Source: Ilyonectria destructans (Eukaryota; Ascomycota; Sordariomycetes; Hypocreales; Nectriaceae). Taken from it: a stretch of DNA of 64,000 nucleotides. This document shows, in pieces, positions 42,363-53,013 of this stretch; positions within the stretch are counted from its first letter, which is position 1, and every line of letters starts with the position of its first letter. The DNA is taken from contig JAHEWK010000001.1 of NCBI GenBank assembly GCA_020740775.1, positions 1,240,001 through 1,304,000 on the forward strand, written 5' to 3'. Both the position numbers and the translations under genes were made by a program. The notes beneath the pieces are model-generated. The model was not told the origin of the DNA. It saw nothing but the letters and a program-made list of their open reading frames with translations, and ran no database searches.

Positions 42363-44256
42363 CTAATACCACTTGGCCTTGTTCCAGAACAGCGCCTGGT
42401 CGTTCAGGAGGCTATCGGCCTGGGTGTACATGGTGGTGTTGAAGACTAGCTCCGTAGCCGCGGTGTCCTCGTTGTACTGAGGCCAGTACAACTTATCATC
42501 CGTCCACTTCTTGTTGGGGTTACCAGTCAGGACAAAAGACATCAGGTATTTTTGCATGGTGATGGCGATGGTCGAGTTCACAGAAGTGCTGCTCATGCCG
42601 CCACCTCCTGGGCCACCAGTTGTAGAGTTGGAAGAGGAGACTCCAGAAGCTGTGGCGCTGGAAGATGAAGTTGCGGTTGAGATGTCGCTGGAGCTGGAGC
42701 TGGAGCTGGAGCTGCTTGCCGAAGACAAGGTGTACGTGCTGTACCCTACGAATTGTTAGAATGTAGCCCACACTTTTATCGGTCAAACTCACAGTAGTAG
42801 CTCTGGTCAGTTCCATGAGTGGCCTGGTCAAGGGCAACCATGGCGTTCCATGTCTTGTTGTTGAGTGCTTGGGTAGCGGCCAGGTTATGCGCCGTCAGGT
42901 CAAAGTGCTGCTTCATGTCCGCGAATCGCAGACCGGCGCTCGTGTAATCGTCCTCGGGGTACAGCGCCAAGGCTTCGTCGACAACCTCGTCCGCGATGGC
43001 TGGGAAGAAGATGCGGAGATAGGTGGCTACGTCAGCCTCGGTGTCAACTCCAGAGTAGGCCTGGCTGTTGGCCTCGTGTTGCTCGTGGCTCAGGACCACG
43101 GGGCCGGTGAAGTTGAAGCGCTTCTGGTAGAACTGGGCCTCGTCTTGGGGGATTTAGCAATTGATGACCAGTGATATAATATTACAAGACTTACAGGTGT
43201 CAGCAACTATTTCGCCATCTACTCGAGGCTGGAACTGGTAGTCATATGCGTCGACTACATCGTCCGCGGCGCTGGTGAGGGTGGCGAAGTCGACCTCGCG
43301 CATGCAGTCGAGGTGGCCGTCGGTACAACCAACCGCGGTAGAGACGTTCTGCCAAAAGGCCTATGTATTGTATTAGCGCACAAAAGCACTGGATGGAAAG
43401 TTGTTGTCTAAAAGAAACCCACCTCGGCATGCTGATGACCTGCGCCAGGAACAAATCCGGGAGACATGACATAGGCACGAGCGAAGAGTTGCTCAGCGCG
43501 ACCGGCGAATCGCTAAACAAAGTCAGTCAATGAGCAATCACTTTGCATCTCCACACCCTCAGGGTTTCCTACAGTGAATTGGAACAGGGTTTGTGATCCT
43601 CCGGCAGAGAAGCCGACGGCAGTCACCTCGTCCGGGTTGCCACCGAACTTGCCAATGTACTTCTGAACCCACTCGAACGCATGCTGGACATCCCAAATGG
43701 CGGTGTTGGAAGTACCACCCTCGTGGAGGAAAGTCGGTCCGTTGGCAAGACCAGTCATTCCCAGTCGGTAGTTGTAGGCGACGAAGATGAAGTCGGTGCT
43801 CAGGTCGAAGAGGCCCTCAGGCGTGTTCTGCGATTTACTTCCACCGGTGAAACCTCCACCATAAGTCCACACCATGACGGGGAGCTTTTTGCCCGCCGAG
43901 TTCGCGGGAGCCCAGACATCGAGAAACAGGCAATCCTCCTCGGAGCTGCAGTCGACATCGGCATCCGCAAGCGATCCGGTGTTGATCTCCGTTTCGACAG
44001 CGGGCCACTGCGGCTTGGCCCAGCGCAGGTCACCGGTGGGAGCCTTGGCGAAGCGGATGTTCTGGTACTTCCAATACCCAACGGTCGAGTTTCCAGCGAC
44101 GGCGGCGACATCGCAGTAGTCGAGAGAGACGGTCGGAGTGGCCTGGGATGTCGATGTAGTCGTGGCCTTGACCTTTTGCTGGTTCGCGTTGGGGATTTTG
44201 GCGGCCAGGGTGCCCGAAGCCGCCAGAGAAAGCAGAAGGTTGGAGAGCAGATGCAT
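42363..44256 (-). CDS. Secreted type-B carboxylesterase/lipase
   Basis: Five exons: 44256-43573, 43512-43423, 43360-43195, 43143-42793 and 42745-42363, 557 residues. A signal peptide (MHLLSNLLLSLAASGTLAA) precedes the domain. Typical landmarks are EDCLFLDVWAP, the oxyanion loop YGGGFTGGS, GLANGPTF and the nucleophile VGFSAGGS (Ser217). The C-terminal KYLMSFVLTGNPNKKW...WNKAKWY matches the family. I could not assign the usual catalytic His; GPVVLSHEQHEANS replaces the expected context. A Ser/Gly-rich low-complexity loop, from a GAGCTG microsatellite, is inserted in the last exon. Confidence 0.9.
42689..42716. repeat. GAGCTG hexanucleotide repeat within the carboxylesterase
   Basis: About four tandem copies read as a serine run (about nine consecutive Ser) in exon 5. 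Confidence 0.8.
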
Positions 44257-46869
44257 TATTGGATCCTGAGATGAGGTGCCTGATACTGTTGAACCGAAGG
44301 GAATTGATTGATTCGATGGTTTGTAACTACATCTTATAAGGCGTGCTGCTGTCCACCGCCAACCTACCCCATCTGCTCAAGAGGTCTTGACTTCCACCCT
44401 ACGACGTCAATTCCAGGGCCTGAGTGAGTACCGCCGATATTACCCACTACTGAAGGGGCCAGGAAGATGCGCGTGGCCTCGTCATCGTCGGACGTGGCCA
44501 CGACCGTTTTACCCCAGACCTCTCCGATGTTCAAGCTTCAACGCGGAGGAGATGTCCATGTACAGTTTAGCGGCACGTCGGTGCGAAGATGTGTGGAAGG
44601 GATGCATCACCAGGTTCGGCACATGCCGTTCTATTGTAAAAAACAGACAAGCATCCCCCAGACCGGTTCGATCGAATACGCGTACGCTTTTATGGGTCTT
44701 GTCCGTGCTGGTCTCTCTGTAAATCGCCTTATGACGGCACTGGCCCTTGTAGATTCTCGGTGAATTCGATCATCAGCCTCAATAAGCCGAGTTTATTTTT
44801 GATCCGGCACCGGGACACATGGGTCGACACCGCAACGCGCCAGTTTCAATCGCATAAGTTATTGCTTCAGAGATATGAGCCGCGCTATGAAGGACCGTCA
44901 ACATCGTAAGCACCTGGACGGAAGTTGCCGCAGCTTGCGAGATTCGGCCAGGTCGCAATTCAATTCGTCTTACGACGCTGCCTGACGACCACGACTAAAA
45001 TACTAAGCTTCCGTTCGTTGACATGAGTAGACGCAGGCCCTTCGAGTCATTGTAGGAAGGATTCGGGCTGAGCTCGTCGTCATCGCCCTTAGCGTCCGAT
45101 GTCTAGTGGGAAACGCCACCATAGTCTCGCCACAGCACAGGTACTCTTAGCACCCAGAGGCCTTGCGTACGTGGGTAAACGACGCAATTAGTGAACCAAG
45201 AATAAATGGCGAGCATACAGAAAGGCGATGCTTTGAAGACGTCAGCAGGGGGCTGAAGTGGGCCGAGAGGAAGCCCATCGAAGACGGGAAGCGGAGCGAC
45301 AGATAAACGGCGCCGGCCATTCAATACCGATGGCATTTTCCCCACCACTTCCTGGTATCGCATCGTCAAAAAGGGATCTAGAATGAATTTTATTGAGTCG
45401 CTACGCTGCCGCGTTGAGAGGAGAATCCCGATATGAGATCGTACAAGGTGTCTATGCGAATTGGCCCTACGAAGAGGTAATACTGAACAACTTGGGTTTG
45501 CATGTGAACACAGGAAACTGGGGGACTTTATCAGATCCGATTTTATCACATTCTGGTAGATCACTATTCGGTTCGACCCACGCACCCTTGATCACGTAAA
45601 TGCAAGTCCCCCAGAATACAACCAAGGCTTCGCCAAGGCCGGAGCGTCGCATTTTCGTCCGTCCTAGCCGGCAAACGAGTCATCCATTGGACGAACTTCT
45701 TCCGCAGTGATTAACCATTGTTCGAAATTAAGTCCATTCACACTCTGAATAGCTAGGCAGTCTAACTGGAAGAGCCGACACCCATAGTCTGCATAGCACT
45801 CATTTCTTGGCTTTAGTGTAGTACGACATGAGGAAGACGTTTGAACATGGCATCCGCACATTTCACCTTGGAACTTTCAGCTAGGTCGCTATGTTCTCCA
45901 GAAAGCCAGCACGCTGACACTGATAAAAGCCACCCAAAGTAGTGGCTAGAACATAAGTTCAAAAATAATCGCAGTTCCCAGCGCAATAGTCTCTAACTTT
46001 GAACAGCAAGGGATTCACATGTCAACCCTCGCCACCGGGTTCGGTTTCGGGTTCTTACAAAAGTGATCTAATTATTGCCCACTTTTACAAGCGTGTTTGA
46101 GCTCCCGGGTCTTGTCGCAATCCACAACAGGGCTGTGGATTGCATCCGGGCAGGCAAGCCCAAGCTTGTGGACAGGGGTACCCTCGTCTGCTCGTTCACG
46201 AGACTCATACAGACGGTGCTGACTTTGTCCGCCCCAGGCCATATGACGGCAGCGCTAGAGCTTCATTATCCGGGGGAGGTGAGCGGTCTGATGTAGACGC
46301 TGAGATCGCGGAGCTTCAATAGGAAGTTTAAATGGCCGCGTCCGCTCCAACCCGGTCAAATGAGGTGTTGTGAGCACAGTATTTGTAGGCCCCATTTTGT
46401 TGTAATAAAAGAAAGTTCGAACGGGGCCCCGAAGGAGTCAAGATGGATGTTGGGATCACCGTCATCATTGCCTAGTAGGTCGATACATAGTTACGCGTCC
46501 ACAAAATTACCTACTTCCACTTTCGGCCTATCACATAATAGTGTCAAGGTAGCATTTCTTTCCAAGGACCTGGTGAGCATCGACCCAAGCCAGGATGGAA
46601 TAATTCATGCAAATACCGTCATTTATAGCTTGAAAAACAGCTGAATTGAAATCTAGGTACAGGATAACTAGTATGAGGAATGACTGCCAGGCAGCATGGT
46701 ATACAATCTTAGTGGTGAATTGTGCTTGCCGTATCTTCCAGCCCGATGACGATTAGCGACCTGGTAACCATTGCCGATAATGGCTCGAAGGCGGAATTTC
46801 TGCCCCTCTATTCCTTGACTTCCTTGGCGGGTGAGATAGGCTAACACCGATTAGCTGTGTGTTCCGCTT
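44257..46869. other. Long gene-poor region, boundary of the accessory block
   Basis: About 2.6 kb without a supportable gene. A minus-strand frame at 45103-45585 (160 codons) has no domain. The region separates the housekeeping/hydrolase block from the accessory set on the right. Confidence 0.5.
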
Positions 46870-48281
46870 CTAATGTTCAACACTCCTTGAGCTTACCTTC
46901 TTGTCGGACACATAGTCGAATGTGCCGCCCATCTTCAACAACCACACGTCCTGAGTTCCATTGCTCTGCCCAGGCTGGACGAGGAAGCTGTGAGGGAATC
47001 CAAGATCAAACTCGACAGCATTGTCGATCTCTTGAATGTCTTCCTCGCTCAGACTGACGCTGAGCGCCTCAATGTTGCCCTTGAGATGATCCACCTTTCG
47101 TCCACCAACGATGGGGAAAACATACGGCGTCTTGTGCATGACATAGGCGAGAGCGATGCTAGTGATGATGGTGTTTTTGCGGTTGGCGATCGACTCGAGC
47201 ACTTTGCTGGCCTTGATCTCGGCCTCGCTGGCCTCGACCTTGCGGCCTTCTTGCGCCTTACGCTGTTCTTCGCTCTTGAACTTACCGCCGCCCAAAGCCC
47301 CCCAGGGGGCGATGCCCATGCCCTCGTCTTTGCACATAGGAATGATTTCTCGCTCAAAGTCACGCTTAGATGCAGACCAGAGACCCTGGTAGACAGAGAA
47401 TGGCCGGAGCCCGTGCTGTCTAGCGTACGCATTTGCCTTCCTGTATTCAAATAAGTGAGCCGGTGTACTCTAAAAAGAGTGGTCAATTACTTACGCCACG
47501 ACCCAAGCAGGGCTGTCGCTAATACCAAGATACAGGACCTTGCCAGAGATGACAAGCTGGTTGAGTGCCTGCATCAGCTCAGGGATAGACGTGCTGTAGT
47601 CCCACCAGTGGACGTAGAGCTGTGAAAAGTTAGCAATGAGGATGAATTAAAGGCCACGATGCCGTACAATGTCAACATAGTCGGTCTGGAGGTTCTTCAA
47701 GCTGTTGCGAATTGAAAGAAACATGCTCTTGGTGCCGTTTCCAGTAAAGTTCGCCATGACGTTTGTCTCATGAGGGCCACCATTGAAGTTAATGGTGTAC
47801 TTTGTAGCAATGACTTGTTGTGATGTTAGTGTTGTGATGGACTAGATGTAAAAGGGCACCATACCCATTTCATCGCGGTTGTCTCGCTTCTTCATCCATT
47901 CTCCGATCCTTTTCTCGGATTCCTGGAACTGGTAGTTGTTGGCGGTATCAATGAAGTTTCCTACTCTGGTCAGGATACATAGCAAATGATTCAATACATT
48001 GTAACCAACCTCCCTTTATAAACGTTAGTATCATTGCTCTCCGCAGTCTGGATGGATTTCCTTACCTTCAGTCGTGGCCTGGTCGCATTCACCCATGTAC
48101 CCCGTCCTGCACCAGAGTCAGTGTTACTCAAATAAAGCACGATTTTAACGAAGTATTACCAAGCGTCGCCGAAGTTCATGGTGCCAAGACACAAAGGACT
48201 AACCCTGACGGCAGCCGAGGGCGACAATAGTCGGTATCGAGCCAGAGGACCCTTGGGAGGGGGGGCGAATGGGAGAGCCAT
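46870..48281 (-). CDS. NorA/aryl-alcohol-dehydrogenase-type aldo-keto reductase, segment missing
   Basis: Six exons by splice sites: 48281-48160, 48106-48066, 47960-47865, 47813-47668, 47619-47495 and 47440-46870, 366 residues. Landmarks: [30 protein letters not shown] (catalytic Asp and Tyr), VIATKY (Lys), LYVHWWDY (His) and [12 protein letters not shown]. It groups with AKR9-like enzymes such as norsolorinic-acid reductase homologues. Between [10 protein letters not shown] and [10 protein letters not shown] the family normally has about ten more residues (first helix). Here they are missing and the 105-bp gap looks like two abutting introns. So the enzyme may be damaged, or there may be a splicing form I cannot resolve. 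A TATAAAG (minus) lies at 48422-48416. Confidence 0.82.
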
Positions 48282-49026
48282 CGTGCTAGTGGTTTTCGGG
48301 TAGAGGTACGAAAATTCGGTTATTAGCAGAGGTTGAGATAGCGAAGCTTGATCTCAACGAAAGCCTGGTTTGATGTGAGGGAAAATATAGCGAGAAGCGG
48401 GTGGTACTTTATATGTAGAACTGCTTGGATTGCTTGGGTGGGCTATTAATTACTCCTCTATTTTCTCATGGAGGATATTTAAGTACGTTTCCCCTGACGT
48501 CTGTACACCGTCGTTATCGTCGTTTGTCTAAACTCCGGATCTAAACGCCGGGCTAGTGCTTGCGAGTGGCACTCCATCACGCCAGTAGCCTTCCCCTCAC
48601 GTACAGCACGGGTCGTGCGATCCGGTGGGCGGGTTCTAAACGAACTGTATTATTGGAATGACGGAGTTTAGGTTATGGGGCAGGGTCAAGGGGAGGCCAA
48701 TTAACATGCATGATGATGCCATGATGCAATGCATTTTGATGTTCTGGCACAACTTGAGACGGTGAGGACCAGCAGTTAACCTCCGCGGCCCCGGTCTTCA
48801 GGCGTCGGACCCCGCGGACGACAAGCTTGACCCATACAGCAATTAGCCTCGGCCCTTGGCGGTCGTTGACGGAACCCACTCCGCCTTGTCCACTCTCTCC
48901 GCCCAGATACTCCGCAGTGCCCATACCGCAGGCGGCGTTAACGGTGTTACTCTGCCCAACAAAACATGAAAGCGGTGATAGAGGCCTTTGGTAAGTATTA
49001 GCCAGAATAGAGGCAAATTTCTTGCC
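48282..49026. other. Intergenic region
   Basis: Promoter of the aldo-keto reductase and 3' flank of the Zn2Cys6 gene. The TATA-like TATAAAG is at 48416-48422 on the minus strand. No gene seen. Confidence 0.5.
48416..48422 (-). promoter_or_regulatory. TATA box of the NorA-type aldo-keto reductase
   Basis: TATAAAG on the minus strand about 135 bp upstream of the ATG at 48281. Confidence 0.45.
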
Positions 49027-51206
49027 TTAGACAAAAGAATCTCCGACGAAGTCCAATTGCAAACTTTGCCAATCCCACAACCCGTCCAGAATTCCCAAGT
49101 CGATTCCCTGTACTCCGTTTTCCATAGCCAAGGATGCGTCCAAGAGATCAAATTGATTACTCGTAGATGGAGGGCCATTCGGCGTGGAATTGAGATTTGT
49201 AGAAGAGGCACTCTCGGGTTCGAGTTGCGTTGTATTGATGCCGTTGATATGAGTCCTACCAGACCGAGCAACTTCGTCCAACATATCTTTCTCAACTGGC
49301 TGAAGATTGATATGTGATATGAGCGAGGTAAGAATGCTCCAAGTGACGTCGGACATCTTTGTGTATCCTCGCAGACAGTGAGACACATACAGAGCTGTTC
49401 CAATTGCCGCCACTACTTCGAGGCGTCTCGGTACTTTATTTCCCTCAGTGTCATGCAACAGCAGAGAACACAGCAACGCCGCATTGTCGAAAGGGCAGAA
49501 GGACACCATGAAATATTTGGCCGCTGCTGGAAAACATAAATCGAAGAATTCTTTGCTCACAGCCATGGCCTTTAGGCTAATATTAACAGCCTGGTGTATT
49601 GACTGAGATCGTTCCGTTTCCGGCTGCTCGTCGTGAGTAGCATCCACTTGTGATACAATATGGGGCCGGAGAAGTATTAGTTGTGTCATGTAGCCAACTG
49701 AGTGTAACTGCAGACGCTGGAAGGCCAGCCACGGGTACTCCGCATCCCATTGCCTGTCTGGGTCGGCGACGCGAAAGACCGGTGGTAGTGAAAGCATCCA
49801 TCTCTCGGTAAATGCGAGCATGTCGACATAAGTATTTGTTGCGGGCGCTGACTCCACCAAGTGCCTTGCAAGTTGATTTTCAAATACCTTGGCTGCAGAA
49901 GGAGATGGAATTTCGGGATTGGTTGCCGAATTATCGAGACTCTGGTTGGGTGGTTGAACGGAGTCACCAGGTTGAATGATGGGTGGTCGGTGAAATGTAA
50001 CAGCCATAAATCTACATGCATTTTATCAGCGAAACTGACAAATATACTCGATAACCACTCACTTGTCCCATGTATACGCTGCACACCATAGTCTCCTTCT
50101 CAAATCCCTCTCAAATACAGTCATGCCGCCAGGTAGGTCATCGAGGTGGATGCCTATGATTTCTATCATCAGCCATGTTTGCAGATTCGTGTGGGTTTGT
50201 GAACCCACCAATTTCCTGTCCTTGTCTCACGCAGGCAGCCAATTGATGCCAGGCCTTGACAAACTCTGCTTCTGCCTTGAGCCATGTAGCCCCGAGAAAG
50301 AGCTGCTGGGCGTTAACCAGGCCGCCGGCACCAGCTGGGAGGAAGTCGCTGAGTGTATCGGCTGCCGCGTGGTAGTCCCTGCTGATACTTTCGGCCGAGT
50401 CCCCAAGGTCTGATTCTAGCTGGAATTTTGTAGCAGAGGAGATGAACTGTGTTGAATTGGCGCATATCCGGAGTAGGAGACACGCCATCGCAATGCCAGA
50501 GATGCTCCGTGAGTACCGAGCCTCACGGCGCTGGGACCACCATTCTGTGTAGGCAGTCACAAATGATGGTTGGTGCAATATACCGTAATGGTAATTCACT
50601 CTGTCGAAGAAGTTTTGGACAAGAATATCCGTGTAGGGGCGTGGAGGCAGGGCACGAGTTGCTTGCAACACAGAGGCTGGCAAATCTAGCACTCGGGAGT
50701 CAATTGATTGCTGCGTACCCTAGTGCACTAAAATTAGTCGGTGATCATGATCGAGACACTAAATTAGATTACCGTGACGGCTTCAAACATGCCGCTCTTG
50801 ACATATCCGAGGATGTGAACGGCGGAGGCTGCATCTGGGAGCAAGATGGAATCGTCTGACGATGTCGACGTCGTTGTTGTCGTCGCTAATATCGCCGTCG
50901 CTGTCGCCGTCGTCTCGATCTTTGAAGCTGGCTGTTCTGGATGAGCGATGGTCGACGAGCTCCTGGGTCTACCTCATTAGCGTGAGCAGATGGTCCGATG
51001 ATGATTGTTAGGTGTGTTTACTGCGCTCGTTGTGCCGTCTTGGAACCCCCAAAATCGCACAAGTGAGCAATCTTGCGTTCTTGACAGTGATTGCACGGCC
51101 ATTGCCGATTGCATTTCTTCTTCCTGCGCTGACACGCAATGCAGGCTGTCGCCGTGCGGCCGCGCCGGCGCTTTGCGGCGTTTGCGCTATCCCCGTCGTG
51201 ATCCAT
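49027..51206 (-). CDS. Zn2Cys6 fungal-specific transcription factor
   Basis: Five exons: 51206-51022, 50968-50773, 50710-50209, 50153-50063 and 50011-49027, 652 residues. The zinc cluster has spacing CX2CX6CX5CX2CX8C (Cys22 to Cys50) after a basic RRRGRTATA. A Thr/Ser-rich linker and the fungal-specific TF domain follow, with AVHILGYVKSGMFEAV, NFFDRVNYHYGILHQPSF, RQGQEIGIHLDD and LRRRLWCAAYTWDKFMAVTFHRPP. The last two are recovered only by splicing. It probably regulates neighbouring genes, as many such factors do; it is divergent from the SDR across 537 bp with repeated TCGG motifs. Targets are inference. Confidence 0.9.
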
Positions 51207-51743
51207 TCTGGGCGGCGCCGCGCATACGAGGTGGTGATTTACTCACCGGTGTGGGGGGATGGCACAGACAATTGAGTTGTTAAACGCGATATATGTCGGG
51301 ATATGCAGATTCTGTCGGACTTGAGGTCGTCTATCCTTTTTGTTATCTTGCGGTGTTGTCGAATCATGTCCTTGGTGTCAGCGCCAAGACGAAATATCGC
51401 GGGGAAAAGGGCCATTTGTCGGACTTAAGCTTGCACCCAGATGACTGTCATCCATCACCGTCGGGAATCGGGAATTTTTATCTTACTCAGCTGTCAGCGG
51501 CAAGGGTCTGCGATCCTGGACAGGGCCTTGCAGCGTCGGGAAACTGTCATCGCATCGGAATAAACGTGGGGAGACGACGATTAGAAGTAGTCATGAAAAA
51601 ATATAAAAGCGAGCCATTGCCATCGTGTATTGATGGTTAACCATTCAGGACATTAAAGCAACTAACAGCCAACAACCGCAAAGTCCTCTATCTACATATC
51701 ATCTTTCCAAACTCAGTCAAAACCAACCAACCACACCAAAGCA
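51207..51743. promoter_or_regulatory. Bidirectional promoter of the Zn2Cys6 gene and the SDR, with repeated TCGG motifs
   Basis: GTCGG occurs on the plus strand at 51295, 51314, 51418, 51470 and 51535, with an extra TCGGGAA directly following the 51471 copy. Two copies extend to TGTCGGACTT. TATAAAAG at 51602-51609 serves the SDR. The half-site form fits Zn2Cys6 binding (CGG triplets), so this is a candidate site array for the divergent regulator. Confidence 0.5.
51602..51609 (+). promoter_or_regulatory. TATA box of the SDR gene at 51744
   Basis: TATAAAAG about 140 bp upstream of the ATG. Confidence 0.5.
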
Positions 51744-52592
51744 ATGGCATCTTCCAACCTCGTCTGGTTTATTACCGGAGCAAACTCTGGTTTCGGCCTG
51801 CTCCTCGCCCAGCTTGCGCTCTCCAATGGCCACACCGTTGTAGCCACGGCCCGCAGCCTTTCCAAGTTCCCTCAAGCTCTCCAGGAGAGCCCCAACGCGG
51901 ACTTGATTGAACTTCAAATCACTGCTTCTTCACCTGACATCACATCCGCCATTGATTCCGCTGTTTCCAAACACGGTCGAATCGACGTGCTCGTCAACAA
52001 CGCGGGCTTTGGGCACATGGGAGCTGTCGAGGAGGTCTCGGACAAAGAAGCCCGCTACCAGTTTGATGTCAACTTCTTCGGCCTGCTCAATTGCACTAGA
52101 GCAGTGATTCCTCACATGAGGAAGCAGGGCTCAGGTGTCATCCTGCAGATTTCTAGCGGTGCTGGCCTACTGGCGGGTCAGGGCGCCCCGATTTACGCAG
52201 CCTCTAAGTTCGCTGTGGAGGGACTTAGCGAGGGCATGAATGAAGAGCTCAAGCCATTTGGCATCCGAGTTCACCTCATCGAGCCGGGCATCTTCAGAAC
52301 TGAGTTTTTGAAACCCAGTTCTGAGGGCAAGAACGTTGCCGCGAAAAAGGATGGGTACCTTGACATTGGCGGCATCCTTGGTGGCATGCATGGGAAGCAA
52401 CCGGGCAACCCCGAGAAGGGAGTGCAGCGCATTTATGAGGTTGTAACAGTAACTGGAATGGGGGCCGGTATGGCGAAGCAGTTGAGAGTTCCCCTCGGAT
52501 CTGATTGTTTTGGCATGCTCCAGAACAAGGTTCAGCAACTTGCCGAGACGGTGGAAAAGGGGCGAGAGATCGCACTTAGTACCGACTACTGA
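51744..52592 (+). CDS. Classical short-chain dehydrogenase/reductase
   Basis: Intronless, 282 residues. It carries TGANSGFG (cofactor), NNAG, catalytic Ser in QISSGAG, and YAASK. Arg after the glycine motif (TARSLSK) suggests NADP(H). It is close to fungal retinol-dehydrogenase/AYR1-like oxidoreductases that act on hydroxyl or keto groups of hydrophobic substrates. It shares a promoter region with the Zn2Cys6 regulator, suggesting co-regulation. Confidence 0.92.
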   Translation: MASSNLVWFITGANSGFGLLLAQLALSNGHTVVATARSLSKFPQALQESPNADLIELQITASSPDITSAIDSAVSKHGRIDVLVNNAGFGHMGAVEEVSDKEARYQFDVNFFGLLNCTRAVIPHMRKQGSGVILQISSGAGLLAGQGAPIYAASKFAVEGLSEGMNEELKPFGIRVHLIEPGIFRTEFLKPSSEGKNVAAKKDGYLDIGGILGGMHGKQPGNPEKGVQRIYEVVTVTGMGAGMAKQLRVPLGSDCFGMLQNKVQQLAETVEKGREIALSTDY

Positions 52593-53013
52593 AATGCGAG
52601 CAAGCAATCGGCTATAGTCGTTGGTAAAGACAGTATTATTACTTAGTTTCAAGACATGGCAGATCATTAGCTTTTCGTGCCATTTCAATGTACCAGGCTG
52701 TGTATTGGCATCGCCATTGACTCCAAAACGCCATGGGCTGTTTATGGGATTGACTCTGAAGTACGTACTTTGGGCAATGGAGGACAGCAATCTATTGCGA
52801 TGATTACAATGCATGCGGCGACACCTTGGAGGGTTCTTTCAAGCCTCATAAAGTGTGATGTTGATGTACTCAGTTACCCTCGAGGCCACTAAATATTGCA
52901 CTGTGAAGAATTTGTGATAAAAGCCCGTTCGAAAATATGTTGATGGAAGTTCGATGCAATACAATCATGTTGGTTTAAAGAAAGAAGAAACAGGTCCCTC
53001 ATGAGCAGTAGTG
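52593..53013. other. Intergenic region between convergent genes
   Basis: 3' flanks of the SDR and amylase; no gene seen. Confidence 0.5.

Noticed and set aside
45103..45585. 160-codon minus-strand frame near the accessory block
   Set aside because: I looked for a fragment of a biosynthetic enzyme but recognised none; the start is arbitrary and Cys/Trp/Pro usage is random-looking.
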